A stretch of DNA of 64,000 nt from DATATV01 sp035551355 (GTDB taxonomy: Bacteria > Actinomycetota > Actinomycetes > Mycobacteriales > Pseudonocardiaceae): the NCBI GenBank assembly GCA_035551355.1, contig DASZNF010000141.1, positions 266,881-330,880 of the forward strand, given 5' to 3'. Positions 8,102-17,137 of the stretch are shown in pieces. How positions within the stretch are numbered: position 1 is the first letter of the stretch; each line of letters opens with the position of its first letter. Below the pieces are notes generated by a model. It saw only the letters and a list, made by a program, of their open reading frames with translations, did not search any database and had not been told where the DNA came from. Position numbers and translations under genes: made by a program.

Positions 8102-8913
8102 CCGTTTCGGCACAAGCCCTGCGGGCGTCTGCCGCCGACCGCAGCCTGGTGGTCGAGGGCCTTGGCAAGTCCTACGGCGAGGGCGAGGGCGCCCACGAGG
8201 TGCTGGCCGAGCTGGATCTGCGGGTGGACCCCGGCGAACTGGTGTGCATCGTCGGCCCGTCCGGCGCCGGCAAGACCACCCTGCTGCGCTGCCTGGCCGG
8301 GCTGATGCCGGCCACCACCGGCCGGGTCCGCTACGGCGAGACCACGGTGTCCCGGCCGCAGGCCGAGATCGCCGTGGTGTTCCAGGACTATCGCGGCTCG
8401 CTGATGCCGTGGATGCGGGTGCGGGACAACGTGGCCTTCCCGCTGGAGGGCCGGGGCGTGGGCAAGGCCGAGCGGCGGGCGCGGGCCGAGGAGTACCTGG
8501 CCGCGGTCGGGCTGACCGGGGTGAGCGAGAAGTACCCGTGGCAGCTGTCCGGCGGGATGCAGCAGCGGGTGGCCATCGCCCGCGCGCTGGCCTACTCGGC
8601 GCCGGTGCTGCTGATGGACGAACCGTTCGGCTCGCTGGACGCGCAGACTCGGTTCGACCTCGAGGATCTCACCCACCGGCTGCGGGCCGAACTCGGCGTC
8701 ACCATCGTGCTGGTCACCCACGACATCGACGAGGCGGCGTACCTGGGCGACCGGGTGGTGGTGCTGGCCGGGTCGCCGGCCACGGTGGTGGACACGGTGG
8801 AGATCGGGCTGGGCAGTGAGCGGGATCAGTTGCGCACCAAGGCCGATCCCCGGTTCGCCGAACTGCGCGGGCGCATCCTCACCGAGATCCGCTCGGGCCG
8901 GGACGCGGTGTGA
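8098..8913 (+). CDS. ABC transporter ATP-binding protein (SsuB/TauB family)
   Basis: A 271-residue ATPase with Walker A GPSGAGKTT, Q-loop FQDYRGSLMPW, signature LSGGMQQRVAIARAL, Walker B VLLMDEPFGSLD and the switch histidine in VTHDIDEA. It drives the importer made by the lipoprotein and two permeases. It overlaps the preceding gene by four bases and the following VOC gene by GTGA. Confidence 0.92.
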   Translation: MTVSAQALRASAADRSLVVEGLGKSYGEGEGAHEVLAELDLRVDPGELVCIVGPSGAGKTTLLRCLAGLMPATTGRVRYGETTVSRPQAEIAVVFQDYRGSLMPWMRVRDNVAFPLEGRGVGKAERRARAEEYLAAVGLTGVSEKYPWQLSGGMQQRVAIARALAYSAPVLLMDEPFGSLDAQTRFDLEDLTHRLRAELGVTIVLVTHDIDEAAYLGDRVVVLAGSPATVVDTVEIGLGSERDQLRTKADPRFAELRGRILTEIRSGRDAV

Positions 8914-9338
8914 CCGGACAGCGGGTCCGGCCGCGGTTCGACCACGTGGGCATTTCGGTACCCGACCTGGAGGCCGCGGTCGACTGGTACGTCTCGGTGT
9001 TCGGCCTGACCGCGGCCCCCGAGTTCGCCGTGCCGGGCACCGATCTGCGCGGCCGGATGCTGCTGGACCCGGTGTCCGGGTTCCGGATCGAACTGCTGCA
9101 CCGGCCCAGCGCCCGGCCCGGTCCCGGGTTCGGCAGTGCGCTGGAGGCGGCGGGCGTGCACGGCTACGGGCACATCTGCCTGTGCGTCGCCGAGGTGGAC
9201 GCAGAGTTCGCCCGGCTGCGCGCGGCCGGGGCGGGGGAGCGGATGGCGCCCGGCCCGTCGCCGCGGCCCGGCTACCGGATGGCATTCGTCGCCGATCCCT
9301 ACGGCAACCTCATCGAATTGGTCGAGCGAGACGACTGA
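8910..9338 (+). CDS. VOC-superfamily protein (glyoxalase/epimerase/dioxygenase fold)
   Basis: A 142-residue single VOC module pair: DHVGISVPDLEAAVDWY at the N-terminus and GHICLCVAEVDAEF at the middle, ending GNLIELVE. The metal ligands expected of methylmalonyl-CoA epimerases and glyoxalases (His of DHVGI, His of GYGHICL, Glu of LIELVE) are present. The GTG start overlaps the ATPase stop, so it is produced with the importer and probably acts early on the imported compound. Epimerase, lyase or extradiol-type activity cannot be told apart here. Confidence 0.78.
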   Translation: MTGQRVRPRFDHVGISVPDLEAAVDWYVSVFGLTAAPEFAVPGTDLRGRMLLDPVSGFRIELLHRPSARPGPGFGSALEAAGVHGYGHICLCVAEVDAEFARLRAAGAGERMAPGPSPRPGYRMAFVADPYGNLIELVERDD

Positions 9339-9464
9339 TGCCGCCTGCGCCCGAGCGGCGATTGACAAACCGAACTAGGGTTGACCGCACGTTCGGCCGC
9401 GCCCGTCACCCCGGCTGGTGCACCGCTGAACACTTCCGTTCGCCGCGGGAAGCCAGGTACCGGC

Positions 9465-9833
9465 GTGTTCGACGATGTGAGCGACCAGTTCGGCATCAGC
9501 TCGATCAGCACTCCTCGAGCGCTGATCCTCCAGGTGACCGGCGCTATCGACCTGTCCACCAGTGTCTCGGCGCAAGCCCAGTTCCAGGACGCGGTGGCCG
9601 AGCTGCTCCCGCCCGCCGTGCTGGTGCTCGACCTGACGGTCATCGAGGTGCTCAGCGCCGCCGGGGCGCGGATGATGCGGGAGCTGATCGGGCAGTGCGC
9701 CCAGCAGGGGGTCGCGGTGCGGCTGGTCGCCCGGCCGGGCAGCGTGGTGCAGCGCAACGTCAAGATTCTCGGGCTCGACGAGGTAGCCCCGCAGTTCGGC
9801 GACCTCGACCAGGCGCTCGACTTCGAGTGCTGA
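9465..9833 (+). CDS. STAS-domain anti-sigma factor antagonist
   Basis: About 122 residues with the STAS fold: LILQVTGAIDLSTS, VLVLDLTVIEVLSAAGARMM and QGVAVRLVARPG. The serine in VLSAAG is at the position phosphorylated by partner anti-sigma kinases in SpoIIAA/RsbV-like proteins. I choose the GTG at 9465; the open frame runs back to a TTG at 9381, giving a disordered N-terminus without clear support. No cognate anti-sigma kinase or sigma gene is adjacent. It has no TGTCGACA site and is probably unrelated to the island. Confidence 0.72.
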   Translation: MFDDVSDQFGISSISTPRALILQVTGAIDLSTSVSAQAQFQDAVAELLPPAVLVLDLTVIEVLSAAGARMMRELIGQCAQQGVAVRLVARPGSVVQRNVKILGLDEVAPQFGDLDQALDFEC

Positions 9834-9874
9834 GGGCGCGACGGCCGCGGCTGGGTGGGCCGTGCGGGTGACCG

Positions 9875-10327
9875 TCAGCGCAGGGTGATCCGCAGCAACG
9901 GCAGCATCCGGCCCGGGATCGACTCGGACGGCGTCTGGCCGGCCCACTCGGCCCCCATCCTGCGGTAGAAGCCCTCGGCGTTCGGCTCCGCGCCGATCAT
10001 CAGGGTGGCGAAACCGGCGTCGACCGCGGTGGCCAGCGCGTCCTGCCACAGTCGGCGGCCCAGGCCGGTGCCGATCTGGCCCGGCTGGACCCACAGGTTG
10101 CCCAACTCGCCGACCGGCGGCGCGCCGTCCACGCTGTAGAACCCGGCGACCGCCCCACCCAGCTCGGCGACCACGACGTGCCGCCGGGCCAGGTCGTCGG
10201 GGGTGAAGGTGAGCTCGGCCCGACAGGATTCGAGGAATTCCTCGTCGTAGCCCCAGAATCCCTTGGCGGCCAGGGCCAGATCACTCAGCACGCTCGCCTC
10301 GTCCGGCCGGGCCCGCCGCAGCGTCAC
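9875..10327 (-). CDS. GNAT-family N-acetyltransferase
   Basis: About 150 residues with the GNAT core: beta4 VVVAELGGAVAGFYSV, then LWVQPGQIGTGLGRRLW carrying the acetyl-CoA pyrophosphate-binding R/Q-x-x-G-x-G/A-like loop, and AEGFYRRMGAEW at the C-terminus. Start choice is GTG 10327, giving the usual VTLRRARPDE opening; a TTG at 10357 would add ten residues. It is the last gene of a leftward operon behind two SDR genes. The substrate is unknown. Confidence 0.75.
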   Translation of the reverse strand: MTLRRARPDEASVLSDLALAAKGFWGYDEEFLESCRAELTFTPDDLARRHVVVAELGGAVAGFYSVDGAPPVGELGNLWVQPGQIGTGLGRRLWQDALATAVDAGFATLMIGAEPNAEGFYRRMGAEWAGQTPSESIPGRMLPLLRITLR

Positions 10328-10361
10328 CTTCGGTCCGTCCCCCTCGCGCGGTGGCAACCCG

Positions 10362-11144
10362 TTACGCGCCGACCATGTTGTAGCCGCCGTCGGCGACCAG
10401 GAAACCGCCGGTGATGTGATCGGCGTCCGGGGTGGCCAGGAACAGCGCGGTGCCGGCCAGTTCCTCCGGGGCCGGGATGCGGCCCATCGGGGTCAGCTTG
10501 CGCAGCGCGTCGCCGCGGCCGCTCTGCCAGTCCTGGCGGCCCAGGGTCGCCGGGGTCTCGATGAAGCCGGGGGCGAACACGTTGACCCGCACGGTCGGCG
10601 CGAACGCCTGCGCGTAGGACTTGGTCAGACCGATGATCCCGTACTTGGCCGCGGCGTACTGCGGGGCCCTGGCGCTGCCGCGCACCACCACGGTCGACCC
10701 GATGTTCACGATCGCGCCGTGCCCCTGGTCCAGCATGCGCGCGCCGATCTCGTGGGTGCACAGCATGGTGCCCTTGATGTCCACGGCCAGCACGTGGTCG
10801 ATCGACTCGGGCGTGACCTCGCGCCAGGACATCTGCTCGCGGGCCACGTCGCCGACGTTGTTGACGGCCACGTCCAGCGTGCCGAACTCGGTGAACACCC
10901 GCTCCACCATGGCCTTGACCTGGTCGTGCTCGGCGATGTCGGCCTGCACGGTGAACGCCCGGCGGCCCAGCGCCTCGATGGCGCGTACGGTCTCCCGCGC
11001 CCCGTCGGCGGAACTGCGGTAGTGCACGGCGACGTCCGCGCCCTCCTGCGCGGCGCGCAACGCGATCGCGGCACCGAAGCCGGTGCCCGCACCGGTGACC
11101 AGGACGTGCTTGCCGGTGAACCGGGGCGCGGGGGAGTCGGTCAT
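10362..11144 (-). CDS. Short-chain dehydrogenase/reductase
   Basis: A 260-residue classical SDR: NAD(P) loop GAGTGFG, NNVGD, catalytic Ser in NIGST, YAAAK dyad, and a C-terminal GGFLVADGG. The start ATG follows AGAAAGGGATTTCC. It is 25 bases downstream of another SDR gene and 34 bases before the GNAT gene, so the three form a leftward operon led by the promoter at about 11930-12010. It probably oxidises or reduces a hydroxy/oxo intermediate of the island pathway. Confidence 0.85.
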   Translation of the reverse strand: MTDSPAPRFTGKHVLVTGAGTGFGAAIALRAAQEGADVAVHYRSSADGARETVRAIEALGRRAFTVQADIAEHDQVKAMVERVFTEFGTLDVAVNNVGDVAREQMSWREVTPESIDHVLAVDIKGTMLCTHEIGARMLDQGHGAIVNIGSTVVVRGSARAPQYAAAKYGIIGLTKSYAQAFAPTVRVNVFAPGFIETPATLGRQDWQSGRGDALRKLTPMGRIPAPEELAGTALFLATPDADHITGGFLVADGGYNMVGA

Positions 11145-11169
11145 GGAAATCCCTTTCTGGGTAACGGTT

Positions 11170-11928
11170 TTACACGAGGGTGCGACCGCCGTCCACGTAC
11201 AGCACCTGGCCGGTGACGAACGCGGACTGGCGGGAGGCCAGGAAGGTGATCGGGCCGGTGAGATCCGCCGGTGTGCCCAGCCGGCCCGCCGGGACCAGCG
11301 CCTCCAGTGGGGCGCGCATGCCGTGGTCGTCGAGGTAGGCGCGGGTCAGGCCGGTCTCGGTGTAGCCGGGGGCGATGGCGTTGACGGTCACCCCGTTCGG
11401 CGCCCACTCGCGGGCGAACACCCGCATCAGCTGGTTCACCCCGCCCTTGGTGGCGGCGTAGGGCGCGTGGTGCGGGTGGGCCAGCAGGCCGGACACCGAG
11501 GACAGGTAGACGATCCGGCCGTAGCCGCGCGCGGTCATGTGCCGGCCCGCGGCCTGGCCGAGCCAGAACGCGCTGTCCAGGTTGATGGCCAGCAGCCGGC
11601 GCCAGGCGTCGTCCTCGATGTCCAGCGCGGGCCTGCGGTCGTTGACGCCAACGGCGTGCACGAAGATGTGCACCTCGGACAAAGTGTCGACAGCATGCCG
11701 GAAAGCGGCGCGGCAGGCGTCTCCTGTCGACAGCTCGGCGGGCAGACCGGTGATCGCGCCTCGACCGGACTGGCCCGGCTGCGCGATCGCGTCAAGTGCG
11801 GCCTCATCGCGATCCAGCACGAGCACGTCGACGCCCTCCTGGGCCAGGGATTCCGCGACGGCCGCGCCGATGCCACCCGCACCGGCCACCACCGCGTGCT
11901 GTCCCGCCAAGCCAAGCCATGTCGACAC
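11170..11928 (-). CDS. Short-chain dehydrogenase/reductase
   Basis: A 252-residue classical SDR with GAGGIGAAVA, HAVGVND, YLSSVSG, YAATKGG and a C-terminal VDGGRTLV. I start at the GTG at 11928, seven bases after GAGGGG; a longer frame exists but runs into the divergent gene. A TGTCGACA motif (11920-11927) covers the start codon and two more lie inside the gene (11685, 11725), an unusual density. It heads the SDR-SDR-GNAT operon and is divergent from the carboxymuconolactone decarboxylase-like gene. Confidence 0.83.
   Translation of the reverse strand: MSTWLGLAGQHAVVAGAGGIGAAVAESLAQEGVDVLVLDRDEAALDAIAQPGQSGRGAITGLPAELSTGDACRAAFRHAVDTLSEVHIFVHAVGVNDRRPALDIEDDAWRRLLAINLDSAFWLGQAAGRHMTARGYGRIVYLSSVSGLLAHPHHAPYAATKGGVNQLMRVFAREWAPNGVTVNAIAPGYTETGLTRAYLDDHGMRAPLEALVPAGRLGTPADLTGPITFLASRQSAFVTGQVLYVDGGRTLV
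11685..11732. promoter_or_regulatory. Two intragenic TGTCGACA motifs
   Basis: Exact TGTCGACA at 11685-11692 and 11725-11732 lie within the SDR gene, about 200 bases downstream of its start. They could be auxiliary operators for looping with 11920/11998, or coding coincidences. Confidence 0.35.
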
Positions 11929-12005
11929 GTGCTCGCCCCTCGTGGTGTTCGGCCGCATTGCCTCGTGAGCGGTACCGTAGCCCACAAAGTCATCAACTGT
12001 CGACA
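11920..12005. promoter_or_regulatory. TGTCGACA operators in a divergent promoter
   Basis: TGTCGACA at 11920-11927 overlaps the GTG start of the leftward SDR gene; a second at 11998-12005 ends 14 bases before the ATG of the rightward gene and abuts its GGAGG. Binding at either would block transcription or translation start of both genes. Confidence 0.65.
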
Positions 12006-12019
12006 CATGTGGAGGATCG

Positions 12020-12586
12020 ATGATCGGCAGGTTGCCCGTGCTGCGACCGGCGGAACTGTCGGCCGAGCAGCGTGCGGTGTACGACTCGGTGGTCGGCGGA
12101 CCGCGCGGGGCCGGGCCCCAGGCGTTCCCGCTGACCGACGCCGAGGGTGGCCTGACCGGGCCGTTCAACGCCATGCTGTTCAGCCCCGGGGTGGGCGCCG
12201 CGTTGCAGGAACTCGGCGCGGCCATCCGGTTCCGCGGCGGACTGTCGGCGCGGGTACGCGAGCTGGCCATTCTGCTGGTGGCCGCGAAGTGGGACAGTGA
12301 CTTCGAGCGGTACGCGCACGAGGCGGTCGGCCGCGGCATCGGGCTGACCGGGGCCGAACTGGCCGCGGCGCGCGCGGGCACGGTGCCGGACTCGGCCGAC
12401 GGGGCTGAGCGGGCCGCGCTGGAGCTGGTCGTGGCGATGCTCGACGGGGATGTGGACCAGGCGCTCTGGGGGCGGGCGGCGGCGGTACTGGATCACCGGA
12501 CGATGGTCGAGGTGTCCACACTTGTCGGTTACTACGCCACGCTCGCCCTGCAACTGCGGGTGTTCCGTGTTGGTGTTCCGGGCTGA
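12020..12586 (+). CDS. Carboxymuconolactone decarboxylase (CMD/AhpD)-family protein
   Basis: A 188-residue all-helical protein with the CMD pattern LSARVRELAILLVAAKWDSDFERYAHE, followed by YYATLALQLRVF. The sequence lacks the CxxC of AhpD peroxidases, so it is more like the gamma-carboxymuconolactone decarboxylase branch that acts on ring-cleavage lactones. The start ATG follows GTGGAGGATCG. Divergent from an SDR operon and directly preceded by a TGTCGACA operator, it is a likely member of the island's regulon. Confidence 0.78.
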   Translation: MIGRLPVLRPAELSAEQRAVYDSVVGGPRGAGPQAFPLTDAEGGLTGPFNAMLFSPGVGAALQELGAAIRFRGGLSARVRELAILLVAAKWDSDFERYAHEAVGRGIGLTGAELAAARAGTVPDSADGAERAALELVVAMLDGDVDQALWGRAAAVLDHRTMVEVSTLVGYYATLALQLRVFRVGVPG

Positions 12587-12629
12587 TCGTCCGAGTTGCT
12601 TGCACAGTCGCGATCGAGTTGTCAGAATA

Positions 12630-12641
12630 AGTGTCGACACT
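12630..12641. promoter_or_regulatory. Perfect AGTGTCGACACT operator
   Basis: The full 12-bp palindrome lies 29 bases before the ATG of the first FAH-fold hydrolase gene and after the stop of the CMD-family gene, so the hydrolase-esterase operon appears to have its own regulated promoter. Confidence 0.7.
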
Positions 12642-12670
12642 AACTGAGTAGAGGAAGGCAGCGCCGAGCG

Positions 12671-13543
12671 ATGAAGCTGGTGACCTTCGACCAGGGCAGG
12701 GTCGGCCGACTGGCCGAGGACACGGTCGTCGAACTCGACGTGCCGACCATGCGGGAGTACTTCGAACGCGAGGGCCGGGTCGGCGAGACCGGGGAGACCT
12801 TCCCGCTGGCGCAGGTCCGGCTGCGCGCGCCCATCGAGCCCAAGAAGTTCTTCCACACCGCGGGCAACTTCCGCGAGCACCACGAGGATCTGGAGCGGGT
12901 CGACTGGTCGCACCCGGTCAACAAGGGCATCGTGTTCTTCCAGAACGTGGACGCCATCATCGGCCCGGAGGACGACATCGTCTATCCCGAGCAGCTGACC
13001 AACGAGCTGGACTACGAACTCGAACTGGTCATGGTGATCGGCAAGCCGGGGAAGTTCTTCTCGGCCGAACAGGCGGCCGAGCACATCGCCGGCTACCTCA
13101 TCTTCAACGACGTCACCGCGCGGGACATCCAGCGCCGGGAGATGAAGTCCGGGGTGTTCTCCTTCTCCAAGGCCATCGACACGTTCTGCCCGATCGGCCC
13201 GTACATCGTCACCGCCGACGAGATCGGCGACCCGCACGACCTGGACATGGAGCTGCGGGTCAACGGCGAGGTGCGGCAGCGCTCCAACACCTCCCGCATG
13301 TCGGTGTCCATCCCGCAGCTGGTGGCCTACCACTCGCCGCAGATCTACAGCGCGGGCGACCTGATCACCACCGGCACCATCGCCGGGGTGGCGGCCAGCA
13401 CGGACGACCCGTTCGCCAACTACCTCAAGCCGGGCGATGTGGTGGAGGCCGAGATCGAGAAGCTGGGCGTGCTGCGCAACCGGGTGGTGTCCTGGGCCGA
13501 CGCGCACGGCGAACCGGCCCCGCCGGCCGAACAGTGGAGGTGA
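12671..13543 (+). CDS. Fumarylacetoacetate hydrolase-family protein
   Basis: A 290-residue FAH-fold protein. The metal-binding acidic set is visible: Glu-x-Glu in NELDYELELVMVIGK and Asp in FNDVTARDIQRREM, with FHTAGNFREHHE near the start of the catalytic domain. The family hydrolyses C-C bonds of acylpyruvates or acts as hydratase/decarboxylase on oxo acids after ring cleavage. It is first in a four-gene operon (FAH, FAH, amidohydrolase, esterase) behind a perfect operator. Confidence 0.85.
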   Translation: MKLVTFDQGRVGRLAEDTVVELDVPTMREYFEREGRVGETGETFPLAQVRLRAPIEPKKFFHTAGNFREHHEDLERVDWSHPVNKGIVFFQNVDAIIGPEDDIVYPEQLTNELDYELELVMVIGKPGKFFSAEQAAEHIAGYLIFNDVTARDIQRREMKSGVFSFSKAIDTFCPIGPYIVTADEIGDPHDLDMELRVNGEVRQRSNTSRMSVSIPQLVAYHSPQIYSAGDLITTGTIAGVAASTDDPFANYLKPGDVVEAEIEKLGVLRNRVVSWADAHGEPAPPAEQWR

Positions 13544-13547
13544 GCGG

Positions 13548-14408
13548 ATGCGACTGGCCAATCGCGCCGGCCGGCTGGCGCTGCTGACCGATCGCGGCGC
13601 GGTGGACGTGCGGCGCGCCGGCGACGGGCGGTTCGACTCCGATCCGGAGTCGGTGTTCGGGGTGTGGGACGAACTGGCCGACTGGGCGGCCACGGTCGAT
13701 CCGGCCGAGGCCGAGCCCTACGATCCGGCCGAACTGCGCTGTCCGGTGCCCCGGCCGCGGCAGGTGTTCGCGATCGCGCTGAACTACCGGCCGCACGCGG
13801 CCGAGGCCGGGTGGCAGGAACCGGCGGAACCGTTGGTGTTCACCAAGTTCAGCAGCTGCCTGACCGGCCCGGGCGGGGCGATCGAACTACCGCCGGGCAA
13901 GGTCGACTGGGAACTGGAAATGGTCGCGGTGATCGGCAGGCCGGCCTACCGGGTGCCGGAGGCGGACGGGTGGAATCCGGTGGTGGCGTTGACGATCGGG
14001 CAGGACCTGTCCGAACGCGAGTCGCAACTGGCCGGGCAGCCGCCGCAGTTCTCGCTGGGCAAGTCCTTTCCCGGCTTCGGTCCGGTCGGTCCGGCGCTGG
14101 TCAGTCTGGACGAGATCGACGACCGGGACGATCTGGAACTGACCTGCGAGGTCTCCGGCGAGCGCATGCAGCACGACCGGACGGCCAACCTGATCTTCGG
14201 CGTGCCGCGGCTGGTCTCGTTCCTGTCCGCCACCTGCCCGCTGCTCCCGGGCGATCTGATCTTCACCGGCACCCCGGCCGGCGTGGGCAATCGCCGTACG
14301 CCCCAACGGTTTCTCACCGAATCCGACGAACTGGTCAGCCGGATCGGCGGCCTCGGCGAGATGCGTCACCGGTTCACCGCGCGCGCCGCCCAGGAGGCAC
14401 AGGTATGA
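13548..14408 (+). CDS. Fumarylacetoacetate hydrolase-family protein (second, divergent copy)
   Basis: A 286-residue FAH-fold protein clearly diverged from its neighbour. It has IALNYRPHAAEAGW, FTKFSSCLTGPGG, Glu-x-Glu in VDWELEMVAVIGR, Asp in IGQDLSERESQ and the C-terminal GDLIFTGTPAGVG. The start ATG is five bases after the previous stop. Two different FAH enzymes in one operon suggest either two consecutive C-C cleavages or a hydratase/hydrolase pair, as in meta-cleavage pathways. Confidence 0.85.
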   Translation: MRLANRAGRLALLTDRGAVDVRRAGDGRFDSDPESVFGVWDELADWAATVDPAEAEPYDPAELRCPVPRPRQVFAIALNYRPHAAEAGWQEPAEPLVFTKFSSCLTGPGGAIELPPGKVDWELEMVAVIGRPAYRVPEADGWNPVVALTIGQDLSERESQLAGQPPQFSLGKSFPGFGPVGPALVSLDEIDDRDDLELTCEVSGERMQHDRTANLIFGVPRLVSFLSATCPLLPGDLIFTGTPAGVGNRRTPQRFLTESDELVSRIGGLGEMRHRFTARAAQEAQV

Positions 14409-15646
14409 CCGACTCCACCCTGTTCACCGAGGTGCGGGTGTTCGACGGCACCGGCGCCGACCCGTTTCCGGCCGAGGTTCTGGTGCGCGGGAACCGGATC
14501 ATCGACGTCGCCCCGAACATCGCCGCGGATCAGCGCTCCGGCGCCACGGTGATCGACGGGGGTGGCGGCACGCTGATCCCCGGTCTGGTGGATTCGCACA
14601 CCCACCTCGGTTTCGGCTCCACCATCGAGCACCGTTCGCCGCGCACCGAGCCGGACGAGGAGAAGTGCCTGCTGGTCGCGCACGCCGGGCGGGTGCTGCT
14701 GGACTCCGGGTTCACCAGCGCCTACTCCGGCGGAAACCGGCTGCCCAAAACGGAAATCGCCGCCCGCAAGGCGTGGGCCGAGGGCTGGCTGCCCGGACCT
14801 CGGCTGCGCGCCGCGTCCTGGGAGGGCAGCGCCGGCATGGTCGAACCGGGCGTGTACGACTTCCCGGGGATCGAGGGCCGCGCCTCCGACCCGGAGTCCA
14901 TCCGGCGGTTCGTGTCCGAGATGGCCGATCTGGGCGTGGACATCGTGAAGCTGTCGCTGTCCGGGGAAAGCGCGGTGGTGCGGGGCACCTCGCGGATCGT
15001 CCAGTTCACCGAGGAAGAGGTGGCCGCCGCAGCCGAGACCGCGCGCGAGCGGGGCGTCTGGCTGACCGCGCACGCGCACGCCGCCGAGTCGATCAAAATG
15101 GCCGTGCGCAACGGAATCCGGGCGATCTACCACTGCACCTTCGCCGACGAGGAAGCGCTGGACATGCTGGAGGCCGCGCGCGATCGGCTGTTCGTGGCGC
15201 CCACTCCCGGCATTATCTACGCCAACCTCTACGAGGCGGGCGGTGAACCCGAGGCCGGCATGGAGGTCGAGGCGACCGCGGCCTCGGTGCGTGCGGTGGT
15301 GCCCGAACTGGTGCGCCGCGGGGTGCGCGTGGTGCCCGGCGGGGACTACGGGTTCGGCTGGAATCCGGTGGGCCGCAACGCCCGCGACCTCCAGTTGTTC
15401 GTGGAGTGGTTCGGATTCACCCCGGCGCAAGCACTCCGCGCGGCCACCCAGCTGGGCGGCCAGGTGATGAACCTGGCCGACGAACTGGGCCTGATCCGGC
15501 CCGGTTACCTGGCCGATCTGGTGCTGGTGGACGGCGATCCGTTGGCCGACATCAGCATCATGGCCGACCAGAACCGGCTGGTGACCATCATGAAGGACGG
15601 GCGGCTGCACAAGTCGAACCGGGTGGCCGCGCCCGCGCGGGTCTGA
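14405..15646 (+). CDS. Metal-dependent amidohydrolase
   Basis: A 413-residue amidohydrolase-superfamily enzyme: an N-terminal beta-sandwich strand set, metal pair in LVDSHTHLGFG, histidines in LTAHAHAAE and YHCTF, and catalytic Asp in VPGGDYGFG, followed by GYLADLVLVDGDPL. It resembles imidazolonepropionase/prolidase-like members, which cleave amide or lactam bonds. The start overlaps the FAH stop (ATGA). A role in ring opening of a lactone or lactam is plausible but unproven. Confidence 0.82.
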   Translation: MTDSTLFTEVRVFDGTGADPFPAEVLVRGNRIIDVAPNIAADQRSGATVIDGGGGTLIPGLVDSHTHLGFGSTIEHRSPRTEPDEEKCLLVAHAGRVLLDSGFTSAYSGGNRLPKTEIAARKAWAEGWLPGPRLRAASWEGSAGMVEPGVYDFPGIEGRASDPESIRRFVSEMADLGVDIVKLSLSGESAVVRGTSRIVQFTEEEVAAAAETARERGVWLTAHAHAAESIKMAVRNGIRAIYHCTFADEEALDMLEAARDRLFVAPTPGIIYANLYEAGGEPEAGMEVEATAASVRAVVPELVRRGVRVVPGGDYGFGWNPVGRNARDLQLFVEWFGFTPAQALRAATQLGGQVMNLADELGLIRPGYLADLVLVDGDPLADISIMADQNRLVTIMKDGRLHKSNRVAAPARV

Positions 15647-15648
15647 CC

Positions 15649-17112
15649 GTGCCGCTGGTGCGCACCGCCCTGGGCGGACTGCTTGGCACGTGGGCGAATC
15701 GTGAGGTGGCGCGGTTCGCCGGGATTCCGTTCGCCGCGCCGCCGGTGGGGGAGTTGCGCTGGCGCGCGCCCCGGCCGGCGGCTCGCTGGTCGGGTCCGCG
15801 CCCGGCCGACCGGTTCGGGCCGGCGCCGCTGCAGTCGCATCCGCCGAAGCGTTCGCTGATGTACCGGGCCAACTTCGACGAGCCGGTGCCGTCGGCGATG
15901 AGCGAGGACTGCCTCTACCTCAACGTGTGGACGCCCGATCCGGCGCCGAACGCCGGGTTGCCGGTGCTGGTGTTCCTGCACGGCGGGGGCAACCGGTTCG
16001 GCCACGGCGGGCAGCGCATCCACGACGGGGCCGCGCTGGCCCGGCACGGGATCGTGGTGGTCACGCTGAACTATCGGCTGGGAGCTCTGGGTTTCCTGGC
16101 CCACCCCGGATTGGCCACCGAGGATCCGGACGGGGCCAGCGGCAACTACGCGCTGGCCGACGTGCTCGCCGCGTTGCGCTGGATCGCCGAGCACATCGGT
16201 GCGTTCGGCGGCGATCCGGGCCGGGTCACGCTGGGCGGCAACTCGGCCGGTGCGGCGATCGCCTGTCATCTGATGACCGCAGGGGCCACCCGGGGGCTGG
16301 TGCACCGGGTGATCGGGCAGAGCGCGTCCGGCGCCTACCGGGCCGAGGGTCCGCTGCCCGAACCCGAACGGGCGCAACGGGAAGGCGCGGAATTCGCCGC
16401 GCACTGGGCGGACGACATCGCGGCGCTGCGGGCGGTTCCGGGTGTGGAATTGGTGCTGCCGGGACACTTCGGGCCGGTGGTGGACGGAGCGCTGCTCACC
16501 GAACAGACCGGGGATGTGCTGGATCGCGGTGGGCAGCTGGCGGTGCCGTTGCTGGCCGGGAGCAACGCCGACGAGGGAGTGTTGTACACCCGGCCGGATG
16601 CGGTGGAAGCGTTGCGCGGCAGGCCATCCGAGGTGCTGGCGGCCTATCCGGCCGACGATCCGGAGCAGGCCCGGCGATCGGCTCGGGAGTTCACCGGGGA
16701 CAGCCGGTTCGGGTATCCGGTGTGGCGCTGGGCTACCACGCACGCCCGGACTTCGGGCGCGCCGACGTTTCTCTACCGGTTCACCCAGTCCTCGCCACTC
16801 CCGCCCGACCTGGCCGCCCGACCCGCGCCGGACGGCGGACGCGGTTACGGCAGCTTCCACACGGCCGAACTTCCCTACCTGACCGGCAATCTCGACGCGC
16901 TGGACTGGCCGTGGACCGAGCAGGACCACGCGCTGTCGCGACGGATGCGCGAGGCTTGGTCGTCGTTTGTGGACAGTGGGAACCCGGGTGGTGGCTGGCC
17001 CGCGTCGACCGGCGACACGGCGATGGTGTTCGGGCCGGAGTGTGGTCCCGCGGCGATTCCGGATCTGGACCGGATGCGGTTGCTGGACCGGTTGCCGCGT
17101 CCGCTGAGTTGA
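15649..17112 (+). CDS. Type-B carboxylesterase
   Basis: A 487-residue alpha/beta hydrolase of the cholinesterase/para-nitrobenzyl esterase family: FAGIPFAAPPVGELRW, SEDCLYLNVW, oxyanion hole FLHGGGN, nucleophile Ser in GGNSAGA, Glu near NADEGV and the late His in YGSFHTAELPYL. No signal peptide is visible, so it is cytoplasmic. The GTG start is three bases after the amidohydrolase stop. It ends the operon and may release an alcohol or acid from an imported ester. Confidence 0.87.
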   Translation: MPLVRTALGGLLGTWANREVARFAGIPFAAPPVGELRWRAPRPAARWSGPRPADRFGPAPLQSHPPKRSLMYRANFDEPVPSAMSEDCLYLNVWTPDPAPNAGLPVLVFLHGGGNRFGHGGQRIHDGAALARHGIVVVTLNYRLGALGFLAHPGLATEDPDGASGNYALADVLAALRWIAEHIGAFGGDPGRVTLGGNSAGAAIACHLMTAGATRGLVHRVIGQSASGAYRAEGPLPEPERAQREGAEFAAHWADDIAALRAVPGVELVLPGHFGPVVDGALLTEQTGDVLDRGGQLAVPLLAGSNADEGVLYTRPDAVEALRGRPSEVLAAYPADDPEQARRSAREFTGDSRFGYPVWRWATTHARTSGAPTFLYRFTQSSPLPPDLAARPAPDGGRGYGSFHTAELPYLTGNLDALDWPWTEQDHALSRRMREAWSSFVDSGNPGGGWPASTGDTAMVFGPECGPAAIPDLDRMRLLDRLPRPLS

Positions 17113-17137
17113 GTTTCCGCTCAGGCCAGCGGGATTC